Assembly: GCA_964586775.1 (NCBI GenBank)
Contig: CAZPJD010000111.1
Location: forward strand, 1-29,165
From: JADLEX01 sp964586775
GTDB taxonomy: Bacteria; Lernaellota; Lernaellaia; JACKCT01
Reading direction: 5' to 3'
Length of the DNA stretch: 29,165 nt
The notes under the pieces: model-generated
The model's input: the letters and a program-made list of their open reading frames with translations, nothing else
Told to the model about the DNA's origin: nothing
Database searches by the model: none
Part shown: positions 16,055-24,794 of the stretch, in pieces
Numbering within the stretch: the stretch's first letter is position 1
Layout of the letters: each line of letters starts with the position of its first letter
Position numbers and translations under genes: made by a program

Positions 16055-17108
16055 CGTTTGGCCTCCCGCGCTCGCGCGCTGGACGTTCCGGGCTTTTTCG
16101 CGCCGATTCGAAATTTTCGTAGGCGCGGATGATGTCCTGCACCAGCGGATGGCGCACCACGTCGGTGCGGTCGAATTCGACGAAGGCGATGCGGCGCACG
16201 TCGCGCAAAATCTCGCGAATGACGACGAGGCCCGACATCGCGCCCGGGCCCAGGTCGATCTGCGTCACGTCACCCGTCACCACGGCCTTGCTGTGAAAGC
16301 CGAGGCGCGTGAGGAACATCTTCATCTGCTCGGGCGTGGTGTTTTGCGCCTCGTCGAGGATCACGAACGAATCGTTGAGTGTGCGCCCGCGCATGAACGC
16401 GAGCGGCGCGATTTCAATGACGCCGCGCTCGATGAAACGCTTCACCTTTTCGAAGGGGATCATGTCGTGAAGCGCGTCGTAGAGCGGGCGAAGATACGGA
16501 TTGACCTTTTCCATCAGATCGCCGGGCAGGAAGCCGAGCTTCTCGCCCGCCTCGACCGCCGGACGGCACAGGATGATGCGTTCGACCTCGCCCGCCGTCA
16601 GCGCGGCCACGGCCATGGCCATCGCCAGGTAGGTCTTGCCCGTGCCCGCGGGACCGATGCCGAAGACGATGTCACAGGTGCGGATCGAGTCGATGTACGC
16701 CTTCTGGTTGACGCTCTTGGGCGCGACGGCGCGGCGCTTGGGATTGACCAGAATCTTGTCGAGAAAAACCTCTTTGAGGTTCTTCACGCGACCCGAGGCG
16801 AGGATGTGCGCGGCGTGCTCGACGTCGTCGGCGTTGACGACGAAGCCCTCCTCAAGCAACCCGCGCACCTGCTCGATGAGCTTGCGCACCATCACCACGT
16901 CGTGCGGCGCGCCCTCGACAAAGAGCTTGGTGCCGCGCGCCGACAGACGCACCCCGAGCACGCGCTCGATGGCGCGCAGGTTTTCGTCCTGCTCGCCGCA
17001 AACGGTCCGCGCGATTTCGCCGATGTCGAACTCGATCGGCGCGCCGCCGTCCGTCGCATGACGAGAACCCCGGTTCGCGCGGTCGTTCGTGAATCGATCG
17101 GCGGGCAT
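16032..17108 (-). CDS. ybeZ: PhoH-like ATPase YbeZ
   Basis: 358 residues. After an N-terminal KH-like region (about 25-95, DENLRAIERVLGVRLSARG), the PhoH domain shows Walker A GPAGTGKT (152-159), CRPAVEAGEKLGFLPGD (181-197) and Walker B VILDEAQN (249-256), with the sensor TGDVTQIDL. YbeZ is an ATPase of the helicase-like PhoH family that works with YbeY in rRNA processing. It is the first gene of the ybeZ-pgpH-ybeY-ybeX run. No good promoter could be picked out in the 97 bases before its ATG, which contain a strong hairpin; the C-terminal 25 residues are charged and low in complexity. Confidence 0.95.
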   Translation of the reverse strand: MPADRFTNDRANRGSRHATDGGAPIEFDIGEIARTVCGEQDENLRAIERVLGVRLSARGTKLFVEGAPHDVVMVRKLIEQVRGLLEEGFVVNADDVEHAAHILASGRVKNLKEVFLDKILVNPKRRAVAPKSVNQKAYIDSIRTCDIVFGIGPAGTGKTYLAMAMAVAALTAGEVERIILCRPAVEAGEKLGFLPGDLMEKVNPYLRPLYDALHDMIPFEKVKRFIERGVIEIAPLAFMRGRTLNDSFVILDEAQNTTPEQMKMFLTRLGFHSKAVVTGDVTQIDLGPGAMSGLVVIREILRDVRRIAFVEFDRTDVVRHPLVQDIIRAYENFESARKSPERPARERGRPNGGDEPVS

Positions 17109-17133
17109 GGCTAGCGAGCCTTCGACGCGCGAA

Positions 17134-17155
17134 GGCCCGGAGCGGACTCCGGGCC
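17134..17155 (-). terminator. Strong GC hairpin after the secreted-protein operon
   Basis: A perfect 9-base stem (GGCCCGGAG / CTCCGGGCC) encloses a 4-base loop, about 50 bases after the stop of the Cys-repeat gene and 26 bases before the ybeZ ATG. The minus-strand T-run is weak (TTCG), so termination may be partial or factor-assisted. The hairpin could also act in the ybeZ leader. Confidence 0.5.
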
Positions 17156-17205
17156 GGAAGGTCGTGATGTGGGCATCGGAAACATCGCGGTCCGCGGGAG
17201 CGCTC

Positions 17206-18363
17206 TCAGCAACTGCAACAGCCGCCCGTGATCTCCCCCTCGGGCCACCCCGGCGATGGCGTGGGGGGTTCCTCGGTCACGCAGCGCGCGTTGTCTTCGT
17301 CGCACACCTCATCGTTGTCGCAGGGATTGCCCGCGGAGATGCACGCCGAGTCGTCGTTGGAACAGATCTCGGGACCATTGCAGAACTCGCCGTCGTCGGG
17401 GCAGACGGGCGGATCGCCGGTCAGGCACGAGTCGGTATCTTCGTCGCAATAATCCGCGCCGTTGCAGTAGACGCCGTCGTCGGGGCACATCGGCACGTCG
17501 GAGTGCCCGCAGTCGTCGATCTCCTCGTCGCACAGTTCCGCGCCGTTGCAGTACTGACCGTCGTCGGGGCACTCGGGCGGTTCCTGGTCGTCGCAGGAAT
17601 CGGAGTCCTCATTGCAATACGCGCCGCCGTTGCAATACACGCCGTCGTCGCCGCAGTCCGGTGCGTTCTGATGCCCGCAATCGGCGATGCTCTCGTCGCA
17701 AAACTCCTCGCCGTTGCACCACAGTTCGTCGTCGGCGCACTCGACCGGTTCGCCCGGCTCGCACTCGAAATCGACGCACTTTTCCTCGCCGTTGCAGAAC
17801 ACGTCATCGGCGCAATCGGCGTCTTCCTCGCACAGCGGCTCGAAATCGGTCTCGAGGTTGTCGATGATCCAGTGGTTGCCGAGGCTCTGGATGCGGATGT
17901 ACGAAATGCTGCCCTCGACGGTCAGGATGTCGAGCGCGCCGGTGTTGGAGTTGATGCCGCCCGAATCGGTGTCGACGAGCACGTTGAACTGGTTGTAGGC
18001 GTTGACGGTCATTCCGTACGACGACGAATACCCCAGGGTCACCGAGGATACGCCGTCGGGGAACGTGATGAGACCCTCGTCGCGGTCGGCACCCATCCAG
18101 GCGAAGAAATCGCCTTCGGACCACAGCGCGCCGTCGGGATAGGGACCGTTGTACTTGGGCTCACCCGGTACCGGTCCGGCAACCGTCCAATCGCCGTAGA
18201 CCCAGTTGTATCCACCGGCCGGCGAAAACACGATGGAGGGATCGGGCGAGACGACATTCGCGGCGTCGTTGCCGCCCTCGAAATCGACGAGGATCGCCCC
18301 CGCCGTCGCCGCCGTCATCACGCCGCAAATCAGGGCGATCGCGCCCAAGGTCTTTCGATTCAT
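17206..18363 (-). CDS. Secreted protein with 28-residue Cys-rich tandem repeats
   Basis: 385 residues. A signal peptide (Arg3-Lys4, hydrophobic 6-22) is followed by a beta-rich jelly-roll-like domain (about 24-172) with ITFPDGVSSVTLGYSSSYGMTV, NAYNQFNVLVDTDSG and HWIIDNLETDF, resembling domains common in PEP-CTERM proteins. Residues 178-361 are tandem repeats of the form CPDDGxYCNGxxxCDExxDxC. The CNG cysteines fall at 190, 216, 244, 272, 300 and 328, a 28-residue period in four successive steps. A Pro-rich tail ends abruptly in GGCCSC. Such repeats occur in envelope proteins of Deltaproteobacteria and are probably disulfide-bonded; function is unknown. The gene follows another secreted-protein gene by 30 bases and shares its promoter. 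Confidence 0.75.
   Translation of the reverse strand: MNRKTLGAIALICGVMTAATAGAILVDFEGGNDAANVVSPDPSIVFSPAGGYNWVYGDWTVAGPVPGEPKYNGPYPDGALWSEGDFFAWMGADRDEGLITFPDGVSSVTLGYSSSYGMTVNAYNQFNVLVDTDSGGINSNTGALDILTVEGSISYIRIQSLGNHWIIDNLETDFEPLCEEDADCADDVFCNGEEKCVDFECEPGEPVECADDELWCNGEEFCDESIADCGHQNAPDCGDDGVYCNGGAYCNEDSDSCDDQEPPECPDDGQYCNGAELCDEEIDDCGHSDVPMCPDDGVYCNGADYCDEDTDSCLTGDPPVCPDDGEFCNGPEICSNDDSACISAGNPCDNDEVCDEDNARCVTEEPPTPSPGWPEGEITGGCCSC
17283..17832 (-). repeat. In-frame 84-bp coding repeats (Cys-rich modules)
   Basis: About six degenerate copies of an 84-base unit encode the repeated module of the secreted protein. The third to sixth copies keep exact 84-base spacing of their CNG codons, and each unit contains the nucleotide core gccgttgcag on the plus strand or a close variant. 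The first step is shorter by six bases, consistent with a small in-frame deletion. Confidence 0.8.
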
Positions 18364-18393
18364 GTCAGTCGTCCGATCCCATCGTCGTCGCCG

Positions 18394-19656
18394 TTACGGG
18401 CACGTCGGTCCCACCAATCCCGGGCTGCTCTGGAAACAGAACGCGTCCTCGGGCGGGATCGGGTTGATGGTCCAATACGTCCCGTCCCAGACCGCCGTGA
18501 ACACGTGCCACACGGTGGCCGGCGTGTTGGGCGGCATGGTGAAGGTCGTCTGCAGGCATTCGGCCGCACCGCCGGACGAGTACACGTTGACCTCGAGTCC
18601 CTGCGAATTCGACATCGCCTGCGAACCGCCCGAACCGAGGTTCGTGTAGTCGTGCACGAGGAAGCTGTAGGTTTCGCCGATCACCGGATCCTGGCTGAGG
18701 CCGATCGTGGTCGTCTCGGGTCCATACGACAATGTGTCGTCCACGTCGAGGTTGACGATCACGTCGCAACCCATCTGTGCGAAATAAAGGTGGTACGGGT
18801 TCTGCGGGCTGCAGCCATAGTGCGGCGCCCACAGATGCGAATCCAGGTCGCTCGGCACGGCGCCCCACGTGAGCACGACGCGCATCTGGCCTTCGAGCAG
18901 CGCCTGGCTGAGCGCGGCGTTCTGGTTGTCGATCGTCTCGGCGCCCTGCGTCCAGACGACGATATTCGACTCGCACATGTTCGTCGTGGCCGCGGCCCGC
19001 GCGGTGTAAACGCCGGCCCGCATGTTGTTGACGATGTAACGGCCCGTGAAGGTCGTGCGCGCGGTGTAGAGCACGGGCTCCGTCGTCGGGGCGTTGATGC
19101 CCCGTCGAAATTCCAGATCGACGCCGTTGAGCGGGCCGCCCGTGAGCGCATTGCGGATGAATCCGGCCGCCGTCCCGTGCACCACGACGGGCTCGCGCAC
19201 CATCTTGCCCTCGGGAAGCTGCGTCACCGCGTCGGCGGGCGCGCGCGTCCAGATCTTCGTCTCCATGAATCCGGGCGCGTTGAGCGTGATGTAGTAGTCG
19301 AGGTCTTGAAGCGCCGGAAACGCGAAGGTCCCGTCCGCCGCGGTCGTCGTCGAGTCGACGGGCGTGCCGTCGTCTTCGAACAGTTCGACATCCACTCCGG
19401 ACAGCACCTGCCCGCCCTCGGCATTCACCGCGATGCCCTGAACGTCGCCCAGCGCCAGCGGAAGCGCGATCGCCAAAGATGCCACGTCCCGCGCGTCGAA
19501 ATCGCCCTGGAACACCTGGAGGTCTTCGGTGGTCTGCATGTCGGACGCCACGTCGACGTTTCCGGCGATCGTGGTTTCGTCGCCCACGCCCGCGCCGGCG
19601 GCGAGCATCGCCAATCCGGCGACGATCGCCATGACCGCGAATAACCTGAATTTCAT
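18394..19656 (-). CDS. Secreted protein with carboxypeptidase-regulatory-like domains
   Basis: 420 residues from an ATG at 19656. A signal peptide (Lys2, Arg4, hydrophobic 6-22) precedes two beta-sandwich modules resembling the carboxypeptidase regulatory-like domain: about 72-136 (GIAVNAEGGQVLSGVDVELF, ADGTFAFPAL) and about 160-235 (GFIRNALTGGPLNGVDLEF, TGRYIVNNMRAGVYTARA). A third region (about 257-385) begins RVVLTWGAVPSDLDSHLWAP, the signature of DUF2135/YfaP-like domains. It has no membrane anchor or lipobox and no catalytic site. Such modules usually mediate adhesion or display at the cell surface; the role is unassigned. The frame stays open upstream into rnpB, but the promoter at 19724-19751 and the signal peptide fix the start. 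First gene of a two-gene operon. Confidence 0.8.
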   Translation of the reverse strand: MKFRLFAVMAIVAGLAMLAAGAGVGDETTIAGNVDVASDMQTTEDLQVFQGDFDARDVASLAIALPLALGDVQGIAVNAEGGQVLSGVDVELFEDDGTPVDSTTTAADGTFAFPALQDLDYYITLNAPGFMETKIWTRAPADAVTQLPEGKMVREPVVVHGTAAGFIRNALTGGPLNGVDLEFRRGINAPTTEPVLYTARTTFTGRYIVNNMRAGVYTARAAATTNMCESNIVVWTQGAETIDNQNAALSQALLEGQMRVVLTWGAVPSDLDSHLWAPHYGCSPQNPYHLYFAQMGCDVIVNLDVDDTLSYGPETTTIGLSQDPVIGETYSFLVHDYTNLGSGGSQAMSNSQGLEVNVYSSGGAAECLQTTFTMPPNTPATVWHVFTAVWDGTYWTINPIPPEDAFCFQSSPGLVGPTCP

Positions 19657-19723
19657 GCCACACCACCTTCGCCGCGCAACGGCACGGCCAACGTCAGGTC
19701 GCAACACAGGCCCTTGTCTGTCG

Positions 19724-19751
19724 ATTGTAAATTGAGGCGCGGTGAAGTCAA
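19724..19751 (-). promoter_or_regulatory. Sigma-70 promoter for the two secreted-protein genes
   Basis: On the minus strand, TTGACT (19746-19751) and TACAAT (19724-19729) are separated by 16 bases; each matches the consensus at five of six positions. The predicted start is near 19717, giving a leader of about 60 bases. It is the best sigma-70-like promoter seen in the window. Confidence 0.75.
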
Positions 19752-19784
19752 TGCGAAATCGCGTCAGGTCGCGAATTTGAAACG

Positions 19785-19804
19785 CATTCCCCGGGAGGGG
19801 AATG
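19785..19804 (-). terminator. Possible terminator hairpin downstream of rnpB
   Basis: A perfect 8-base stem (CATTCCCC / GGGGAATG) with a 4-base loop sits about 27 bases beyond the rnpB 3' end. On the minus strand it is followed by CGTTTC, so the T-run is poor. An adjacent short palindrome TTTTCCCGGGAAA (19811-19823) lies between the two. Termination here is plausible, since an independent promoter follows at once. Confidence 0.4.
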
Positions 19805-19830
19805 AGGGGATTTTCCCGGGAAATATGGGG

Positions 19831-20219
19831 GTCGAAGCGGCCTGGTAAGCCGGGTTCTGTCCGGACGAAGCGCTCCCCACGAGCCACCTCGCCCGCGACG
19901 ACCATTCCTCTAGGACGACCGTTGCCGATCGCCTCCAGCAGCCGACCCGGGGTCTTGGGCGGGCCGCCCGTAACACCCCGATTTGGCCTTGCACCGGGTG
20001 GGGTTTGCCTCGCCGCCGGTCTCCCGGCTGTCGCGGGTGCGCTCTTGCCGCACCATTTCACCCTTGCCGTCGACGCTCGCGCGCCGCTTGGGCGGTGTTA
20101 TTTCTGTGGCACTTTCCCTGGGGTCGCCCCCGCCGGCCGTTAGCCGGCACCCTGCCCTGCGGTGCCCGGACTTTCCTCCCGCGGCTCGCGCCGCCGGCGG
20201 TCGTCTCGGCCGCTTCGAC
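19831..20219 (-). ncRNA. rnpB: RNase P RNA (bacterial type A)
   Basis: The catalytic RNA of RNase P, which cleaves tRNA 5' leaders. On the minus strand the ends pair as the long P1 helix (GTCGAAGCGGCC with GGCCGCTTCGAC), which sets the boundaries to within a few bases. The conserved 5' core GAGGAAAGTCCGGGC occurs about 45 bases in, followed by the P-loop segment GGGTGAAATGGTGCGGCAAG and the strictly conserved 3' core ACAGAACCCGGCTTACCAGG. The length of about 389 nt fits type A. No protein gene overlaps it despite open frames on both strands. It begins 43 bases after the RNase HI-like gene; its promoter was not clearly placed (a weak TAATCT lies just upstream). Confidence 0.95.
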
Positions 20220-20262
20220 TCATACAGATTAGCGGGAAATGCCGGGCCGCGAAAGCGCCGCG

Positions 20263-20901
20263 TCACGCGCGTTCGTCGATCGCCTCGTTGCTGAGCCGGT
20301 CGGCGATGACGTTCTGCTCGCGGCGCACGTGGCGGTACAGGACGCGTTTGAAACGCTTTTCCTTCGCCTTCACGATGCGCGCGAGGTCCGCCAGCGTGGG
20401 GTCCTTGATTTTGTAAACCCCCGTCAACTGGCGCACGACCAGTTCGGAGTCGGCCCGCAGCTCCAGTTCGGACGCCCCCGCCTTGGCCGCCTCTTCGAGC
20501 CCCAGAATGACGGCCTGATACTCGGCGACGTTGTTTGTCGCGGTACCCAGAAATTTTTTGTAAGCGCCGACCAGCGTGCCGTCGGGCATGGCCAAAAACG
20601 CCCCCGCGCCCGCGGGGCCGGGGTTTCCGCGCGAAGCCCCGTCGGTATTCAGGACCATCTTCACGCCGGAAACGGGCGCGATCGCATCCTCGGGTTTCGC
20701 CTCTTCGAGCTTGGGAGAGGGAGTCCGCGCCGGTTGCGTTTCGCGCGGATCGAGCGACTGCGCGGTCGCGTGAAGGATCTTGCGCGCCAGCGCCTCGTCC
20801 ACGCCGGCCTCGCGCGCGATCATCGACAGGTAGGGGCTCGCCGCCGTCGCGTGCATCAGCGATCCCAAACGCTTGCGACGCAGCGCTTCGCCTTCCTTCA
20901 T
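20263..20901 (-). CDS. RNase HI-family protein with N-terminal extension
   Basis: 212 residues. The C-terminal half is an RNase H fold with all four catalytic acids visible: Asp87 (LNTDGASRGNPG), Glu127 (NNVAEYQAV), Asp151 (LRADSELVVRQL) and Asp201 (QNVIADRLSNEA). It would cleave RNA in RNA-DNA hybrids. This short, basic-handle-free version resembles the archaeal/Bacillus YpdQ-type rather than E. coli RnhA. Residues 1-55 form a helical region and 56-78 a Pro-rich linker, neither of which I recognise. The ATG overlaps the stop of the zinc-ribbon gene (ATGA), with GGAG seven bases upstream, so translation is coupled. rnpB follows 43 bases downstream. Confidence 0.9.
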   Translation of the reverse strand: MKEGEALRRKRLGSLMHATAASPYLSMIAREAGVDEALARKILHATAQSLDPRETQPARTPSPKLEEAKPEDAIAPVSGVKMVLNTDGASRGNPGPAGAGAFLAMPDGTLVGAYKKFLGTATNNVAEYQAVILGLEEAAKAGASELELRADSELVVRQLTGVYKIKDPTLADLARIVKAKEKRFKRVLYRHVRREQNVIADRLSNEAIDERA

Positions 20902-21653
20902 GAGTCGCTCCGCGGAGCGACGGACGTGTTCACGCGCGCCGGACCCTCCCAATACAGGATGCGTCGGCAGTTCGCGCACTGGATGACTTCGCGGTAGACT
21001 TGCAACTTGTTCACCACGAGCGGCGACACGGTGATATGGCATCCTTGGCAGGTGCCGCCGTTCGCCTTGGCGATGGCGACGCCGCCCTTTTGTGCGCGAA
21101 GCTGGTCGTATCGCTTCAGAAGCGGCGCATCCACATTCTCCGTGAACGCTTTGCGCTCCGCCAGAATCTCCGCCAGTTCCCCGGGCACCTGGGCGAGGCG
21201 GCCACGCAGTTTTTCGATTTCGATCGCCGCTTTCGTGCGCGTCGTCTCGTGAACGAGCCGCGCCTTTTTCACGGCGAGTTCGTCCTGCTCGATGCGTTCG
21301 AGCAGGATCAGGACCTCTTCGGACCGAGCGTCGTTGGCCGACTCGTGATGCGCGATTTCCTTTTGCAGCGCCTGGTACTCGGTATCGTTGTGAACATTCA
21401 TGAGCTTCTTGCGATCCGCCGCGAGCCGTGCCTCGCCGTCCTGCAGCTCGCGTTCCTTGTCTCGACGGCGCTTCTGCAGCTCCTCGACGCCGGCCTGCGC
21501 CGCCTCGAGTTCGCGAAGCGCTTTTTCGACTCGCGCGTCGAGCTGGGCGATCTTGAGGGGAAGGTTGGTGTTTTCTTCGTTCAGCCGATCGATCCGGCTG
21601 TCGATCTCCTGCAAACGACCCAAGGCGTTGATTTGTTCTCTCAGTTCAACCAA
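20898..21653 (-). CDS. Coiled-coil protein with C4 zinc ribbon (DUF164/CdsZ-like)
   Basis: 251 residues. Residues 1 to about 175 are a long antiparallel coiled coil rich in Glu, Lys, Leu and Arg (for example LRELEAAQAGVEELQKRRR). The C-terminal C4 zinc ribbon has CQGC followed by CANC about 22 residues later. In Chlamydia the family member CdsZ is linked to type III secretion; elsewhere it is a conserved putative nucleic-acid-binding protein, so the role is uncertain. The start is a TTG with AAGGAG five bases upstream; the frame continues upstream into the nif3 gene but without protein similarity. It sits between nif3 (22 bases upstream) and the RNase HI gene, a grouping common in Deltaproteobacteria. 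Confidence 0.88.
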   Translation of the reverse strand: MVELREQINALGRLQEIDSRIDRLNEENTNLPLKIAQLDARVEKALRELEAAQAGVEELQKRRRDKERELQDGEARLAADRKKLMNVHNDTEYQALQKEIAHHESANDARSEEVLILLERIEQDELAVKKARLVHETTRTKAAIEIEKLRGRLAQVPGELAEILAERKAFTENVDAPLLKRYDQLRAQKGGVAIAKANGGTCQGCHITVSPLVVNKLQVYREVIQCANCRRILYWEGPARVNTSVAPRSDS

Positions 21654-21675
21654 GGAATCTCCTTCAAGGTAGGAC

Positions 21676-22791
21676 CTACAGCAATTCCATCGGATCCCGT
21701 TCGATATCGAGCGCACGCACCGGCACGTCGATCCCATCGCGCGCAAGAGCGCCTTCAAGCGCCGACTCGACCATGCGCGCGAATCCGATCTCCGAAGCGA
21801 AGTGACCGACATCGAGCACCGCAACGCCGAGGTCTTCGGCGTGGCGGGCGTCGTGATACTTCATATCGCCGGTGACGACCACCGCGTCGCCGAGGCGAGC
21901 CGATTTTTCGATGAGCGAGGCCCCCGCCCCGGTACAGATCAACGCCCGCGAGACGGGCCGATCGAGCGGGCCCGCGCCCACCACGCGCCGCGTCCCCAGC
22001 AGTTCGCGCAGACGGGCCGTGAGATCGCGCGGCATCACGGGTTGCGCGAACGTCCCCACGCGCGCCACGCCGTCGCGGCGAGGATTCGTCCGCAGGGGAT
22101 ACACGTCGTACGCGACCTCTTCGTAGGGATGCGCGGCAATCATCGCGTCGATGACGGCGCGCAGGCAGATCTCGTCGACCAGCACTTCAAGTCGCGTTTC
22201 GTTCTCGCGCGCGAGTTCGCCGACGGCTCCCGAGAACGGGCTCGCGCCCGCTTCGGGAAAGAACGTTCCCGTTCCTTCGAGTAGAAACGAGCAGCACGAG
22301 TAATTGCCGATCACCCCCGCGCCGGCGGCGAACATCGCCATCGACACGTCGTGCGCGCGACCTCGCGGCGCGAAGGTGACGAGCTTGAACTGCGTCGTAC
22401 GCGATTTCGGTTCCAGCGGTCGAACGTCGGCGAGTCCCAGCGCATGCGCGAGCTGATCGTTGAGGCCGCCCTCGGCCCAGTCCGCATTGGTGTGGATCGC
22501 GAAGATCGCCACATCGCGACGGATGGCCTCGGCGACGAGCGCCCCGACGGGATGGTCGAATCGGATCGCGGAAAGCGGTTTGAAAAGCAACGGGTGGTGC
22601 GTGACAAGCAGATTCGCGCCGCCGTGCGCGGCCTCGGCGATCGTCTCCCTCGTCGCTTCGAGCGCCGTGGCGACGCCTCGGGCCTCGGCCAAGGGTGAGC
22701 TGACGAGCAGCCCCACGTTGTCCCAATCCTCGGCAAGCGCCGGGGGATAGAGCGCGTCGAGGCGCGCGACAATGTCGGCGATCGTCGTCAT
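21676..22791 (-). CDS. Nif3-like dinuclear metal centre protein (DUF34)
   Basis: 371 residues, the length of the long Nif3 form, which carries a PII/CutA-like insert (here about 130-240) between the two halves of the core. Family motifs are AEDWDNVGLLV (20-30), the metal-binding LVTHHPLLFKP, IFAIHTNADWAEGGLND, and near the C-terminus GDMKYHDARHAEDLGVAVLDVGHFASE. The family binds two metal ions; it is sometimes annotated as GTP cyclohydrolase I type 2, but its reaction is not settled and I do not assign one. The ATG at 22791 has GGAG eight bases upstream. The gene starts only 28 bases after an intrinsic terminator. Confidence 0.92.
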   Translation of the reverse strand: MTTIADIVARLDALYPPALAEDWDNVGLLVSSPLAEARGVATALEATRETIAEAAHGGANLLVTHHPLLFKPLSAIRFDHPVGALVAEAIRRDVAIFAIHTNADWAEGGLNDQLAHALGLADVRPLEPKSRTTQFKLVTFAPRGRAHDVSMAMFAAGAGVIGNYSCCSFLLEGTGTFFPEAGASPFSGAVGELARENETRLEVLVDEICLRAVIDAMIAAHPYEEVAYDVYPLRTNPRRDGVARVGTFAQPVMPRDLTARLRELLGTRRVVGAGPLDRPVSRALICTGAGASLIEKSARLGDAVVVTGDMKYHDARHAEDLGVAVLDVGHFASEIGFARMVESALEGALARDGIDVPVRALDIERDPMELL

Positions 22792-22809
22792 GACCCGGGC
22801 TCCACCGCC

Positions 22810-22862
22810 TTCCGCGAACAAAAAAAACGCACCGGAGATGGCCGATGCGTCGCTTCGCGGAA
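22810..22862 (-). promoter_or_regulatory. Nested inverted repeat in the nif3 leader (terminator embedded)
   Basis: Outer 9-base arms TTCCGCGAA (22810-22818) and TTCGCGGAA (22854-22862) are perfect reverse complements. They flank the terminator hairpin and its T-run and end 18 bases before the nif3 ATG. A TTGACA at 22883-22888 lies just upstream, with only a poor -10 (TTGTTC) after 17 bases. A transcript started there would begin with this structure. Regulatory use (attenuation) is inference. Confidence 0.35.
22820..22849 (-). terminator. Intrinsic terminator after the rpoD-tRNA transcript
   Basis: On the minus strand an 8-base stem (CGCATCGG with CCGGTGCG, one G-T pair) and a 6-base loop are followed directly by eight T residues. 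It lies 49 bases after the tRNA 3' end and is the clearest Rho-independent terminator in the window. Confidence 0.85.
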
Positions 22863-22897
22863 CAAAGCCATGGTTCATCCCTTGTCAAAAACGTTCG

Positions 22898-22970
22898 TGG
22901 GCCCAGCAGGACTCGAACCTACGACCAACCGGTTATGAGCCGGCAGCTCTACCAACTGAGCTATGGGCCC
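22898..22970 (-). tRNA. tRNA with CAU anticodon (Met, or Ile2)
   Basis: A complete 73-base cloverleaf: acceptor stem GGGCCCA/TGGGCCC-type pairing (with the discriminator A at 22898), D-loop AGCTCAGTTGGTAGAGC, anticodon loop CTCATAA with anticodon CAT flanked by CCGG stems, variable region and T-loop GGTTCGAGTCC. The 3' CCA is not encoded. CAU may be elongator Met or, after lysidine modification of C34, isoleucine; the sequence alone does not decide. It lies 48 bases after the rpoD stop on the same strand and before the terminator, so it probably derives from the rpoD transcript. Confidence 0.95.
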
Positions 22971-23018
22971 GCTCGGCCTCGCGCCTTCACGCGGTTCGCC
23001 GCCGCGCGAGAGCCCTTT

Positions 23019-24790
<1,772 letters not shown>

Positions 24791-24794
<4 letters not shown>

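Noticed and set aside
14351..16132. A 593-codon plus-strand frame opposite the 7TM-HD gene
   Set aside because: Rich in Arg/His/Asp with no domain; shadow of a confident membrane phosphohydrolase.
17283..17832. CRISPR array or satellite suggested by the regular 84-base repeat
   Set aside because: The units are in frame, degenerate at wobble positions and encode disulfide-type repeats; there are no unique spacers between identical repeats.
17089..19644. An 851-codon open frame on the plus strand opposite the two secreted-protein genes
   Set aside because: Composition is that of an antisense shadow in GC-rich DNA (runs of VV, RR, HDD); it lacks domains, and the opposite strand has signal peptides, repeats and a promoter.
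19657..20061. Open extension of the secreted protein's frame upstream through rnpB
   Set aside because: It translates a structured RNA and would bury the signal peptide about 135 residues inside; the promoter lies inside the extension.
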